From contig NZ_CABVGP010000001.1 in the NCBI RefSeq assembly GCF_902497555.1, positions 2,956,501-3,020,500 of the forward strand: DNA of 64,000 nucleotides. The letters run 5' to 3'. Each line of letters begins with the position of its first letter. Within the stretch, counting starts at the first letter, position 1. Positions 25,134 to 33,396 of the stretch are shown here, one piece after another. The notes under the pieces were generated by a model. It worked only from the letters and a program-made list of their open reading frames with translations. It was not told the origin of the DNA and ran no database searches. This stretch comes from Amycolatopsis camponoti (GTDB lineage Bacteria; Actinomycetota; Actinomycetes; Mycobacteriales; Pseudonocardiaceae). The position numbers and the translations under genes were made by a program.

Positions 25134-26537
25134 TCAGCCTTCTCGGCCGAGTTCGGCGCTTTCCAGCACCGCCAACGCATCCGGCACCAGCACCGCGGCC
25201 GAGTAGTAGGCCGACACCAGGTACGACATGATCGCCTGCTCCGACACGCCCATGAACCGGACGTTGAGCCCGGGCTGGTATTCGTCCGGGAGTCCGGTCT
25301 GGTGCAACCCCACCACGCCCTGGGCCTGTTCCCCGGTTCGCATCAGCAGGATCGAGCTGGTGCGGGTCTCGGTGACGGGGATCTTGTTGCAGGGCAGGAT
25401 CGGCACCCCCCGCCAGGCCGGGACGTGGTGCCCGCCGAAGTCGACGGCGTCGGGGTAGAGCCCGGCCTTGGTGCATTCCCGCCCGAACGCGGCGATGGTC
25501 TTGGGGTGGGCGAGGAAGAACCCGGGGTCCTTCCACACCAACGCCAGCAGCTCGTCCAGGTCGTCGGGAGTGGGTGGGCCGGTGCGGGTGGGGATGCGCT
25601 GGGCGAAGTCGGCGTTGTGCAGGAGCCCGAAGTCGGTGTTGTTGACCAGCTCGTGTTCCTGGCGTTCCCGCAGGGCTTCGATGGTCAGCCGCAGCTGCTG
25701 CTCGATCTGGTTCATCGGCTGGTTGTAGAGATCCGCGACGCGGGAGTGCACCCGCAGGACGGTCTGGGCGACCGAGAGTTCGTATTCCCGGGGCTGGGCG
25801 TCGTAGTCGACGAACGTGCCCGGCAGCGTCGGCTCGCCGTCGTGCCCGGAGGCCAGCGAGATCTCGGCTTCGCCGTGGTCGTTGCGGGCGGATGAGCCGT
25901 CGGCGGTGAAGGCGTCGAGGTGGGCTTGCAGGGTCTCCGAGCGGGACAGGACGTCCTGGAACGCGGCGCGGGGCAGGGTCAGGACGGTGCAGGTGGTGAC
26001 GGCTTTGGCGGTGAACTCCCAGATTCCGTCGGTGCGGATCAGGGCGGTTTCGCCGAAGTAGTCGCCGTCGGCGAGGGTGCCCAGGACGGTCTGGTCGCCG
26101 TAGGCGCCGGTGCCGACTTTGGTGATTTTGCCGTGGGCGATGAGGAACACCTGGTCGGCGCGGGAGCCGAACTCGACGAGGGTGTCGCCGGGGACGTATT
26201 CGTGCTGGGTGAAGCGGGAGGCGAGTTCGGTGAGGACGTCGTCGTCGTCGTAGCCGCGCAGGGGGGCGAGTTCGCCGAGTTCGGGTGGGATGACGCGGAC
26301 GTCGGCGCCGGTGGTGGTGAAGGTGACGCGGCCGTCGCCGACGGAGTAGGACAGGCGGCGGTTGACGCGGTAGGCACCGCCGGAGACTTCGACCCAGGGC
26401 AGGACTTTGAGGAGCCAGCGGGAGGAGATGCCCTGCATCTGCGGGACCGACTTGGTCGTGGTGGCCAGGGTGCGGGCCGCGGCCCGGCCGAGGCTCAGCG
26501 GTGCCTGGTCGGTGTCCACCGGGTCGGTGACAGTCAC
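25134..26537 (-). CDS. Family 2B encapsulin shell protein, first paralogue (cNMP-binding domain)
   Basis: A 467-residue EshA/SrpI-type shell protein. HK97-fold core: residues ~1-92 and ~225-467 ([90 protein letters not shown]). The inserted cyclic-nucleotide-binding domain spans ~93-210 with FGETAL (161-166) intact, but the Arg expected in the cassette is Lys (TAKAVT, K178). GTG 26537 is chosen because its MTVTDP start aligns with the second paralogue and GGGTGG lies upstream. Family 2B encapsulins assemble into virus-like shells and package terpene cyclases; the cyclase is the next gene upstream in the operon. Confidence 0.92.
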   Translation of the reverse strand: MTVTDPVDTDQAPLSLGRAAARTLATTTKSVPQMQGISSRWLLKVLPWVEVSGGAYRVNRRLSYSVGDGRVTFTTTGADVRVIPPELGELAPLRGYDDDDVLTELASRFTQHEYVPGDTLVEFGSRADQVFLIAHGKITKVGTGAYGDQTVLGTLADGDYFGETALIRTDGIWEFTAKAVTTCTVLTLPRAAFQDVLSRSETLQAHLDAFTADGSSARNDHGEAEISLASGHDGEPTLPGTFVDYDAQPREYELSVAQTVLRVHSRVADLYNQPMNQIEQQLRLTIEALRERQEHELVNNTDFGLLHNADFAQRIPTRTGPPTPDDLDELLALVWKDPGFFLAHPKTIAAFGRECTKAGLYPDAVDFGGHHVPAWRGVPILPCNKIPVTETRTSSILLMRTGEQAQGVVGLHQTGLPDEYQPGLNVRFMGVSEQAIMSYLVSAYYSAAVLVPDALAVLESAELGREG

Positions 26538-26564
26538 AACGAGAACCACCCAATCATTCGAAGG

Positions 26565-27680
26565 TCAAGACTGGTAACGGGGATTGGTGGCGTGCCAGGT
26601 GAAGCCGCCGCCCATCCAGGAACGGACACCCACGAGGAACCGCTGCAGCTCCGGCGACGCCACCGCCATCAGCTCGCGGTGGCCGTCCTCGAACTCGTGG
26701 ACGATCTTGTTGTGCAGCTCGACGGTGGCCTCGACCGCCTCCTCGACCGGACAGCCCCGGTCCGCGGCGATCTGCAGGACCATGTTGCAGACGGGCTTCT
26801 CGTCGGCGGCGTCCTTGGCCACCGAATGCAGGTCGTTGACCAGCACCGACGCCGTCCCGGCCCGCATCATCGCCTCCCGCACGCGCGGGTCGTAGTAGAA
26901 CGGCGCGGCCAGCTCGTACCCGCCGACGGCGTCGACCAGGGTCATCGACGTGTAGAAGCTGTCGTGCTGGCGGGCCGCCAGGTACTCCCACGCGGGTGGG
27001 TAGCGGCCGGTGTGGCGCCACGCCGCGTAGGCGTCCCAGCTGACGAACATGGCGAACGTCGAATAGCAGACCCGCTGGACCAGCACGGGGGAGCCGTGCC
27101 GGCCCAGGTGGCCGATCGCCGAGTGCAGCCCGACGAGGATCGGGTCCGCCCGCAGCGCTTCTTCGAGGGGCGCCGAGAACTCCCCGGCCGGCGCGACCGG
27201 GTCCATGGCCGCCATGACGAGCGCCAGGCGTGGCGGCAGTTCGGTCGGCGCCGCGCCCAGCGCGCTGTCGTCGGCGTAGTAGTCGTCGGCCGCCCACCAC
27301 GTCGCGTTCAGCTGCGCCGCGACGAGCAGGCGGTCCGGGTCGTCGCAGTCGGGGTGGGCGAGCATCACCAGCCTGCCGAACCCGGCCCGGGCGATCTGGT
27401 CGAGGCCCTTGCCGGTGAACCCACAGTCCTCGGCCCACGCGACCAGCCGCCGGTCGACCTCCCCGGCGAGGGCGTCGTCGATCCGTCCCGGAACCGGGCA
27501 GTACAACGGCGTCGCACTGCCGTCACCCCACGGCAGGTACGCGTAGGCCGGGTCCTGCCCGGGCGCGGGCGCGAACTGGGTCGCGATCCGCGCCGCGGCC
27601 GTGCCGAGGCCGAACGGGCCCGCGAGCAGGCTCGCGGCACCCCCGTTCGTCCACTGTGGACACGTGGTCCCGGTCGTCAT
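26565..27680 (-). CDS. 2-methylisoborneol synthase (terpene cyclase), probable encapsulin cargo
   Basis: A 371-residue class I terpene cyclase. The metal motifs are DDYYADD (132-138) and NDLHSVAKD (282-290, the NSE/DTE triad with a final Asp instead of Glu). With a 2-methyl-GPP-forming methyltransferase upstream, the product is expected to be the earthy odorant 2-methylisoborneol. GAGGGAG fits ATG 27680; a GTG at 27698 is less likely. The N-terminal tail is only about 60 residues, whereas the Streptomyces coelicolor enzyme is about 440 residues with a long Pro-rich tail. The tail holds LLAGPFGLGTAAARI (19-33), a short conserved-looking motif that may direct packaging in the shell. Confidence 0.93.
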   Translation of the reverse strand: MTTGTTCPQWTNGGAASLLAGPFGLGTAAARIATQFAPAPGQDPAYAYLPWGDGSATPLYCPVPGRIDDALAGEVDRRLVAWAEDCGFTGKGLDQIARAGFGRLVMLAHPDCDDPDRLLVAAQLNATWWAADDYYADDSALGAAPTELPPRLALVMAAMDPVAPAGEFSAPLEEALRADPILVGLHSAIGHLGRHGSPVLVQRVCYSTFAMFVSWDAYAAWRHTGRYPPAWEYLAARQHDSFYTSMTLVDAVGGYELAAPFYYDPRVREAMMRAGTASVLVNDLHSVAKDAADEKPVCNMVLQIAADRGCPVEEAVEATVELHNKIVHEFEDGHRELMAVASPELQRFLVGVRSWMGGGFTWHATNPRYQS

Positions 27681-27705
27681 GGCGGTCTCCCTCGGCACGC
27701 CCGCC

Positions 27706-28557
27706 TCAGACGCGGTCGGCGGCGATGAGCAGGTAGTGGAAGCTGCCTTCGCGGTACGCGGTCAGGAACGGTTTCTCCACCCCGGTGGCGACCGAGGACC
27801 GCTCCCGCAGCTCCCAGTACGGGATCGTCGCGGCCGTCAGGTCGACGACGTTGATCGGCACGAACCCGTTGTCCGACAACGCCTTGAAGTAGTCGCCGCG
27901 GGCGTGGATGTTGCAGATGTAGTGCTGGTCGATCTGGCTCACCGCGCGCGAGCGGCCGCCGGTGACGTCGTTGTAGCAGCCGGTGATCGTGACGTACCGG
28001 CCGCCGGGCTTGAGCTGCCGCGCGTGCTCGGCGAACAGGTCGTGCAGGTCGACGTACATCGTGCTCTCGTTGTTCCAGATGCCCTGGAACACGCCGGATT
28101 CGAAGCCGGTGTCGAGCATGTTGCGCAGGTGGTAGCGCACCGAGCCGTCGATCCCGCGCTGCCGCACGTGCTCGTTGGCGAACCCGACCTGCTGCTCGGA
28201 GATGGAGATCCCGTCGACCTGGCAGCCGAAGCGCTGGTGGGCCATGACGCTGGTGCCGCCGCGGCCGCAGCCGGCGTCGAGCAGCCGGTCGGCGGGCCCG
28301 ATCGGGCCGAGGTGGTCGAGGAGGACGTCGGCCTGCGCGGTCTCGAGCCGGTGCATCTCATCGATGATCGCCTGGTCGCGCCGGTCTTCGGGGGCGTCGA
28401 GGACGGCCGGGTCGTAGTCGCCGAGGCCGTAGTGGTGGTGGTAGAGACCGTCGACATCGCCCAGCCGGAGGTTCACCGGGTCCTTTTCCGCGTTCCAGTA
28501 GTCGGCGACCGACTGCTGGTACGCGGTGCGGGTCACGGGCTGGTCGAGAGCCGTCAT
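27706..28557 (-). CDS. Geranyl diphosphate 2-C-methyltransferase
   Basis: A 283-residue SAM-dependent methyltransferase. The cofactor loop is RLLDAGCGRGGTS (91-103). YHHHYGLGDYDP, GIWNNESTMYVD and CYNDVTG are hallmarks of the GPP methyltransferase that makes 2-methyl-GPP from GPP and SAM. ATG 28557 is preferred over 28608 because GAGGAG lies 7 bases upstream. It is the first gene of the 2-MIB operon; the cyclase starts 25 bases after its stop. Confidence 0.93.
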   Translation of the reverse strand: MTALDQPVTRTAYQQSVADYWNAEKDPVNLRLGDVDGLYHHHYGLGDYDPAVLDAPEDRRDQAIIDEMHRLETAQADVLLDHLGPIGPADRLLDAGCGRGGTSVMAHQRFGCQVDGISISEQQVGFANEHVRQRGIDGSVRYHLRNMLDTGFESGVFQGIWNNESTMYVDLHDLFAEHARQLKPGGRYVTITGCYNDVTGGRSRAVSQIDQHYICNIHARGDYFKALSDNGFVPINVVDLTAATIPYWELRERSSVATGVEKPFLTAYREGSFHYLLIAADRV

Positions 28558-28827
28558 CGAGAAACTCCTCGTTCGTCTTCTTGAAAGGGGAAATCCCTTG
28601 GGGTGCAAGGAAACGCACCGGGCGCCCGGCCTCGTCCCCTCCCCGACGACGCTAGCGAGTAGTGATTCCCGCGGACAAGGAGCTTCACTCGCGCTGGCCG
28701 TGCGGTGCCCGTCTGGCCCAGCGGCACCCCTGCGCGGGGTGGTCCGCGACGCACTCGGCAGCCTCTTTCGGGACCCGGGGCACCTCGTTGGGATGACGCG
28801 CTGCGACCGTGGGTCGCGACGGCCGGG
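28558..28827 (-). promoter_or_regulatory. 270-bp leader of the 2-MIB operon
   Basis: Non-coding stretch between the end of the ligase gene and the methyltransferase start. On the minus strand, TTGTCC, 18 bases, TAGCGT (near 28680-28650) is a possible but weak -35/-10 pair. Nearer the gene, GGGAAATCCC (28588-28597) is a 10-bp palindrome on the + strand (GGGAA/TTCCC half-sites). I see no ORF with coding character and no terminator of clear strength. Confidence 0.4.
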
Positions 28828-30804
28828 TCAGGGGAGGGACGCGCGGCTCCCGGCCAGCCCGGCGAGCAGATCGCCGTGCTCGGCGACGCGGTCCAGGACC
28901 TCGTCGGCGGTGAAGGTCAGGTGGTTCACGTGCCGGCACGCGCGGACCTCGTCCCACGTCACCGGCGTCGACACCGTCGGCCGGTCGCGGCCGCGCAGGG
29001 AGTACGGGGCGATCGTCGTCTTGGCCGGGTTGTTCTGGCTCCAGTCGATGAACACCCGTCCGCCGCGCTGCGCCTTGGCCATCACCGCGGTCACCGAGTC
29101 CGGCGTCTCCCGCGCCAGGCGCTGCGCGAGCCGCTTGGCGTAGGCCGAGGGCGCGGCGGGGTCGTCGGTCCGGATGCCGCAGTACAGCTGCATTCCCTTG
29201 GACCCCGAGGTCTTCGCGAACGGCGTCAGGCCGTCGGCGACCAGGACGTCGTGGAGGCGTTCGGCGACGCGCGAGCAGTCGACGACGCTCGTGCCCGGGC
29301 CGGGGTCCAGGTCGAACACCAGGCGGTCGGGCGGCTGCGGCGTCGCGTCTGAAGTGACCGTCCACTGAGGAACGTGCAGCTCCAGTGCGGCCATGTTGGC
29401 CGACCAGACCAGCGCCGGCAGGTCGTCGAGGAGCGGGTAGTCGATGGTGTCGCCGCTGCCGCGGGAACCGGTGCTGGGCAAGCGGACCGTGCGCAACCAC
29501 GACGGCGCGCCGTTGGGGACGTTCTTCTCGAACCACTTCTCGCCGTCGACCCCGTTGGGGTACCGGATGAACGTCACCGGCCGCCCGGCGAGGTGCGGCA
29601 GCAGGACCGCGGCGATCCGCGAGTAGTAGTTGATCACCTCGCCCTTGGTGAACCCGTCCGCCGGGTACAGCACCTTGTCCAAATTGGACAGGGTGAGCTG
29701 CCGGTTGCCGGCCTGCACGGTGATCTTCCGGCCCACCGGCTCGGGCGGCGGAGGCGCGGCCGGTTCCGCCGGTGCCGCGCGCGGGGCGAGGACGTCCGCG
29801 GGTTCCTTGTCCGCCCGCAGGCCGCGCCAGGCGGTGTGGCGGACGCGCCCCGCGCGCGTGAACTGGCGGTAGACGATCTCGCCGACGAGCCGCGGTTCGA
29901 CCCAGCGGGCGCGGGCGGTGTCCTCGCGCGGCGGCGGCGTCGCGAACGGGTGGGTGCGGCGTTCGAGCCGCTGGAGCCGGTCCTTGAGGTCGGCGCGGGC
30001 GGCCTGGCTGAAGCCGGTGCCGACGTCGCCGATGTAGACGAGGTCGCCACTGGCGGGATCGTGCGCGCCGAGCAGGAGGCCGCCGAGGGTGCCGCTGAAG
30101 CTGCGCTGGCCGGGGCGCCAGCCGCAGATGATGACCTCCTGGGTGCGGATCAGCGGGTGCTTCAGCCAGGCGTCCGGCCGCTGCCCGGGCAGGTAGGCGG
30201 AGCTGCGGAGCTTCGCCACGACGCCTTCGTAGCCCGCGGACGCGGCGTGGGCCAGGAAGTCCGCCGGTGTGCGGCGGTCCGCGGCGAGCTCGTCGAAGGT
30301 GACGGCGCGGACCACCGAGACGCGGTAGGGATCGGGCATCGGCAGGCCGGCCAGCAGCCGGCGGCGTTCGTCGTACGGCTCCTTGAGCAGGTCGCGGTCG
30401 CCGAGCCGCAGCAGGTCGAAGGCGAGGAAGCGGACCGGGACGTCGTCGAACGCCCGGCCCGGGGACGCGCTCTGGTGCCGGACCCAGCGGCCGCGACGTT
30501 CCTGCATGAGCTCGAAGTCGATCCGGCCGTCGTCGCCGTAGACGACGATCTCGCCGTCGAGGATCGCGGCCTGCCCGTCGAGGTCGAGCACTCCGGCGAG
30601 TTCCCGGAACTCGGCGGTGAAGTCGATGTTGTTGCGGCTGGTGAGGACGGTGGTGCCGTCCGGGGCGATCCGCATGGCGGCGCGGTAGCCGTCCAGCTTG
30701 TACTCGTAGGCCCACTCGGCGCCGCTGCGCAAGCGGCCGCCGTCGGCCTTGGCCAGCATCGGCTCGACCCACGCGGGGACGCGGGACGCGTCGTGAGCAG
30801 CCAT
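28828..30804 (-). CDS. ligD: LigD-type ATP-dependent DNA ligase fused to primase-polymerase
   Basis: A 658-residue protein with the ligase domain first (adenylated Lys in YEYKLDGYR, K36; LDGEIVVY; EGVVAKLRSSAY; WLKHP) and its OB-fold (~residues 200-345). A Pro/Ala linker (~345-365) is followed by a LigD polymerase (archaeo-eukaryotic primase) domain, with NLDKVLYPADGFTKGEVINYY, VFDLDPGPGT (metal Asp) and SGSKGMQLY. The 3'-phosphoesterase domain is absent, and the order ligase-polymerase differs from the mycobacterial polymerase-phosphoesterase-ligase order. The expected role is end-joining repair with Ku, for which there is no gene here. Confidence 0.9.
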   Translation of the reverse strand: MAAHDASRVPAWVEPMLAKADGGRLRSGAEWAYEYKLDGYRAAMRIAPDGTTVLTSRNNIDFTAEFRELAGVLDLDGQAAILDGEIVVYGDDGRIDFELMQERRGRWVRHQSASPGRAFDDVPVRFLAFDLLRLGDRDLLKEPYDERRRLLAGLPMPDPYRVSVVRAVTFDELAADRRTPADFLAHAASAGYEGVVAKLRSSAYLPGQRPDAWLKHPLIRTQEVIICGWRPGQRSFSGTLGGLLLGAHDPASGDLVYIGDVGTGFSQAARADLKDRLQRLERRTHPFATPPPREDTARARWVEPRLVGEIVYRQFTRAGRVRHTAWRGLRADKEPADVLAPRAAPAEPAAPPPPEPVGRKITVQAGNRQLTLSNLDKVLYPADGFTKGEVINYYSRIAAVLLPHLAGRPVTFIRYPNGVDGEKWFEKNVPNGAPSWLRTVRLPSTGSRGSGDTIDYPLLDDLPALVWSANMAALELHVPQWTVTSDATPQPPDRLVFDLDPGPGTSVVDCSRVAERLHDVLVADGLTPFAKTSGSKGMQLYCGIRTDDPAAPSAYAKRLAQRLARETPDSVTAVMAKAQRGGRVFIDWSQNNPAKTTIAPYSLRGRDRPTVSTPVTWDEVRACRHVNHLTFTADEVLDRVAEHGDLLAGLAGSRASLP

Positions 30805-30891
30805 GCCGAACCTCCGTCTGTGCTGCTTCGACGGTAACCCGTTCGGCCTAGTTCTGCCGGGTTTTCGCAGGTGAACGTGGGCGGGTCGGCG

Positions 30892-31449
30892 TCAGGCGGG
30901 GAAGAAGTCCTCGACCGCCCGCCGGAGGGTCGTCCGCACGGTTTCGGCGTCGTCCAGTTCTCCGCCGTGCAGGGCGCCGTCGCGAAGGAGGACCAGGACC
31001 CGGGCCGCGTGGTCCGGCTCCGGGTGGCCCGCGGCCGCCGCCTCGCTCCGGAGGACCTCGAAGAACCACTGGCGGTGGTCGTCGATCACCCGGCGGACCT
31101 GGGAGTCGGCGTCGGGGTACTCCGCCGCCGCGTTGAGGAACTGGCAGCCGCGGAAATCCTCGCCGCACGTCGCCTCGCCCACCACCGACAGCGCCGAGGC
31201 GAGCGCCTCGCGCGGTGGCTTGCCCGCTCGGGCCGCGTCGACGGCCGTGCGGATCTGGCGGCTCGTCTCGGCGAGGTACGCCGCGACCAAGTCGTCCTTC
31301 GTGGGGTAGTGCCGGTAGAACGTCGCCCGCGTCACGGATGCCTCGGAGACCAGGCGCTCGACCCCGACCGCGTGGATGCCCTCCGCGTAGAAGAGGCGCG
31401 ACGCGGTCGCCAGCAGCCGATCTTTCGGGTGCACGTCGGCAGACTTCAT
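30892..31449 (-). CDS. TetR-family transcriptional regulator
   Basis: A 185-residue TetR protein. N-terminal helix-turn-helix: KDRLLATASRLFYAEGIHAVGVERLVSEASVTRATFYRHYPTKDDLVAAYL. The C-terminal helical domain (~60-185) binds the ligand. It is divergent from the hydrolase gene at 31572. Two near-identical 18-bp operator-like boxes lie between (31463-31480, 31538-31555), one near each promoter, so it likely represses both genes. Confidence 0.92.
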   Translation of the reverse strand: MKSADVHPKDRLLATASRLFYAEGIHAVGVERLVSEASVTRATFYRHYPTKDDLVAAYLAETSRQIRTAVDAARAGKPPREALASALSVVGEATCGEDFRGCQFLNAAAEYPDADSQVRRVIDDHRQWFFEVLRSEAAAAGHPEPDHAARVLVLLRDGALHGGELDDAETVRTTLRRAVEDFFPA

Positions 31450-31462
31450 CCGGCCAGCATAG

Positions 31463-31555
31463 AGAAAGACTGGTCGTTCTGCTAGATCGGCTACGTCACA
31501 TTGCCAAGGCGTCCTCGGACGGCCAGAGTGTGGAGACAGAAAGACCAGTCGTTCT
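31463..31555. promoter_or_regulatory. Two TetR operator boxes
   Basis: AGAAAGACTGGTCGTTCT (31463-31480) and AGAAAGACCAGTCGTTCT (31538-31555) differ at only two central bases. Each is an imperfect inverted repeat (AGAAAGAC / GTCGTTCT). One flanks the TetR start and the other the hydrolase start. Confidence 0.75.
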
Positions 31556-31571
31556 CTCTGAGGAGCCAGTC

Positions 31572-32276
31572 ATGAGCAAGCCCACCATCGTCCTGGTCCA
31601 CGGCGCTTTCGCCGACTCGTCGAGCTGGACCGGCGTCGTCGCCAAGCTGCAGGAGCAGGGCTTCCCGGTCGTCGCGGTGGCGAACCCGCTTCGCGGCGTC
31701 GAGTCGGACGCGGCGTACGTCGCGGACGTCGTCAAGAGCGTCGAAGGCCCGGTTGTCCTCGCCGGCCACTCGTACGGCGGCGCGCTGATCACCCGCGCGG
31801 CGACCGAGACGCCGAACGTGCGCGCGCTGGTCTACATCGCGGCGTTCCAGCCCGACGCCGGCGAGAGCGTGTTCGAGCTGTCCGGCCGTTACCCGGGCGC
31901 GAAGCTCGGCCCGGAGACGACGAACGTCCTCGTCCACGACGGGACGCCCGAGCTGTCGATCAAGCCGGCGGACTTCGCCGAGGTGTTCGCGGCCGACGTC
32001 CCGGCGCAGACCGCGGCGATCCTGGCGGTCACCCAGCGGGCGGTCGCCCAGCAGGCGCTGGCGGCCCCCTTCGAGGGCACGCCGGCGTGGACGAAGCTGC
32101 CGTCGTGGACGCTGATCGCCAACCAGGACAACGCGATCCCGGCGGCGGCACAGGAGTTCATGGCCGACCGCGCGTCGTCGACGGTCCGCCGGATCGACGC
32201 CTCCCACGCGGTGGCGGTGTCCCAGCCGGCGACGGTGGCCGAGGTGATCGTGGCGGCGGCCGACGCCACGGAGTGA
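31572..32276 (+). CDS. Alpha/beta hydrolase
   Basis: A 234-residue alpha/beta hydrolase: PTIVLVHGAFADSSSW (oxyanion region), LAGHSYGGALI (nucleophile elbow GxSxG, Ser in HSYGG), and a C-terminal His in IDASHAVAVSQP. It is a compact, cap-poor member of the group including salicylate/plant-type esterases and quinone-type hydrolases. GAGGAG lies before the ATG at 31572. It is regulated by the divergent TetR through the boxes above. A strong hairpin follows at 32286-32318. Confidence 0.9.
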   Translation: MSKPTIVLVHGAFADSSSWTGVVAKLQEQGFPVVAVANPLRGVESDAAYVADVVKSVEGPVVLAGHSYGGALITRAATETPNVRALVYIAAFQPDAGESVFELSGRYPGAKLGPETTNVLVHDGTPELSIKPADFAEVFAADVPAQTAAILAVTQRAVAQQALAAPFEGTPAWTKLPSWTLIANQDNAIPAAAQEFMADRASSTVRRIDASHAVAVSQPATVAEVIVAAADATE

Positions 32277-32285
32277 GTCCCGGCT

Positions 32286-32318
32286 CGTGCGGACCGGGAG
32301 CCCGTCCCGGTCCGCACG
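32286..32318 (+). terminator. Hairpin terminator after the alpha/beta hydrolase
   Basis: Perfect 13-bp stem CGTGCGGACCGGG / CCCGGTCCGCACG around 7 bases, starting 9 bases after the stop codon. Confidence 0.8.
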
Positions 32319-32375
32319 GCTCGCCGTGGTCGTGCTCCTGGTCGGCGTCAAAGCGAAGGACCTCAAGGAAAAGCG

Positions 32376-33254
32376 CTAGCGCCGCAGCGTCGTCTCTTCG
32401 TCCAAACGGGACAGCTTCGCCGGGTTGCGCACCGCGTACAGGCCCGTGATGAGCCCGTCGTCGATGCGGACCGCCAGCACCGTGTCGACCTCGCCGTCGC
32501 GGCGCAGGAGCAACGCCGGGTAGCCGTTGACCTGGACCGCGGCCAGGGACCCCGCGGCGAAGTTGCCCAGGCCGGCGGCCAGCAGCCGGCTCACGTCGGA
32601 CGCACCGACCACGGGCTCCAGCACCGCCTGCACCACACCGCCGCCGTCGCCGAGGAACACCACGTCCGGGGCGAGGATGTCCAGCAGGTGCTGCAGATCG
32701 CCCGTCTCGACCGCGCGCTGGAACGCCTCCAGCGCGTGGCGGGACGTGGCGGGGGAGACGGCGCCGCGAGGGCGGCGCGCGGCGACGTGGGAGCGGGCCC
32801 GGTGCGCGATCTGGCGGACCGTGGCCGGGGTCTTGCCGACGGCTTCGGCGATCTCGTCGTAGCCCAGGTCGAACACCTCGCGCAGCACGAACACGGCCCG
32901 CTCGGCCGGCGTCAGCGTCTCCAGCACCAGCAGCATCGCCATCGAGACGCTGTCGGCCAGCTCGACGTCCTCGGCCACGTCGGGCGCGGTCAGCAGCGGC
33001 TCGGGCAGCCACGGGCCGACGTAGGACTCCTTGCGCCGGCCGAGCGTCCGCAGCCGCATGAGCGCCAGGCGGGTGGTGATCCGGACCAGATACGCGCGCT
33101 CGTCACGCACGGCGTCGAGGTCCACGCCCACCCAGCGCAGCCAGGTCTCCTGCAGGACGTCTTCGGCGTCGGCCGCCGAGCCGAGCATCTGGTAGGCGAC
33201 GGTGAACAGCAGGTTCCGGTGCGCGAGGAACGCCTCGGTGGCGGCGTCGGCCAT
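32376..33254 (-). CDS. sigJ: ECF41-type RNA polymerase sigma factor with SnoaL-like C-terminus
   Basis: A 292-residue sigma factor. Region 2 is FTVAYQMLGSAADAEDVLQETWLRW, region 4 is LTPAERAVFVLREVFDLGYDEIAEAVGKTPATVRQIAHRAR. The C-terminal ~110 residues (GDLQHLLDILAPDVVFLGDGGG...NGYPALLL...RNPAKLSRL) are the SnoaL-like extension that marks group ECF41 and controls its activity in place of an anti-sigma factor. ECF41 genes are typically next to carboxymuconolactone decarboxylase, oxidoreductase or epimerase genes. Here an AhpD/carboxymuconolactone decarboxylase-like gene is divergent, which fits. Confidence 0.92.
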   Translation of the reverse strand: MADAATEAFLAHRNLLFTVAYQMLGSAADAEDVLQETWLRWVGVDLDAVRDERAYLVRITTRLALMRLRTLGRRKESYVGPWLPEPLLTAPDVAEDVELADSVSMAMLLVLETLTPAERAVFVLREVFDLGYDEIAEAVGKTPATVRQIAHRARSHVAARRPRGAVSPATSRHALEAFQRAVETGDLQHLLDILAPDVVFLGDGGGVVQAVLEPVVGASDVSRLLAAGLGNFAAGSLAAVQVNGYPALLLRRDGEVDTVLAVRIDDGLITGLYAVRNPAKLSRLDEETTLRR

Positions 33255-33311
33255 GGGGATCCCTCTTTCGTCTCGCGGAGTTTCCCACCAGATGCTCGTC
33301 GGGGTCGCTTT

Positions 33312-33337
33312 GTGACCGTGACCGTCGTCACGGTCAC
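33312..33337. promoter_or_regulatory. 26-bp perfect palindrome in the ECF41/AhpD spacer
   Basis: GTGACCGTGAC, 4 bases (CGTC), GTCACGGTCAC. Arms of 11 bp are perfect. It lies 57 bases before the ECF41 start and 59 bases before the AhpD start. I could not fit the TGTCACA/CGTC ECF41 promoter with the expected spacing, so it is more likely an operator than the promoter itself. Confidence 0.6.
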
Positions 33338-33396
33338 GGGGCCGGGGTGGCCCGGCATCTCGTGGTCGTCCGGTTCACGACCACGGAAGAGGAACC

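Noticed and set aside
23749..26553. A continuous 934-codon frame over both encapsulin genes, suggesting a fused shell protein
   Set aside because: The upstream two thirds is an out-of-frame, Arg/Pro-rich shadow of the first shell gene. Only the last 459 codons are the real second shell. The true first shell is in another frame and ends 5 bases before the second starts.
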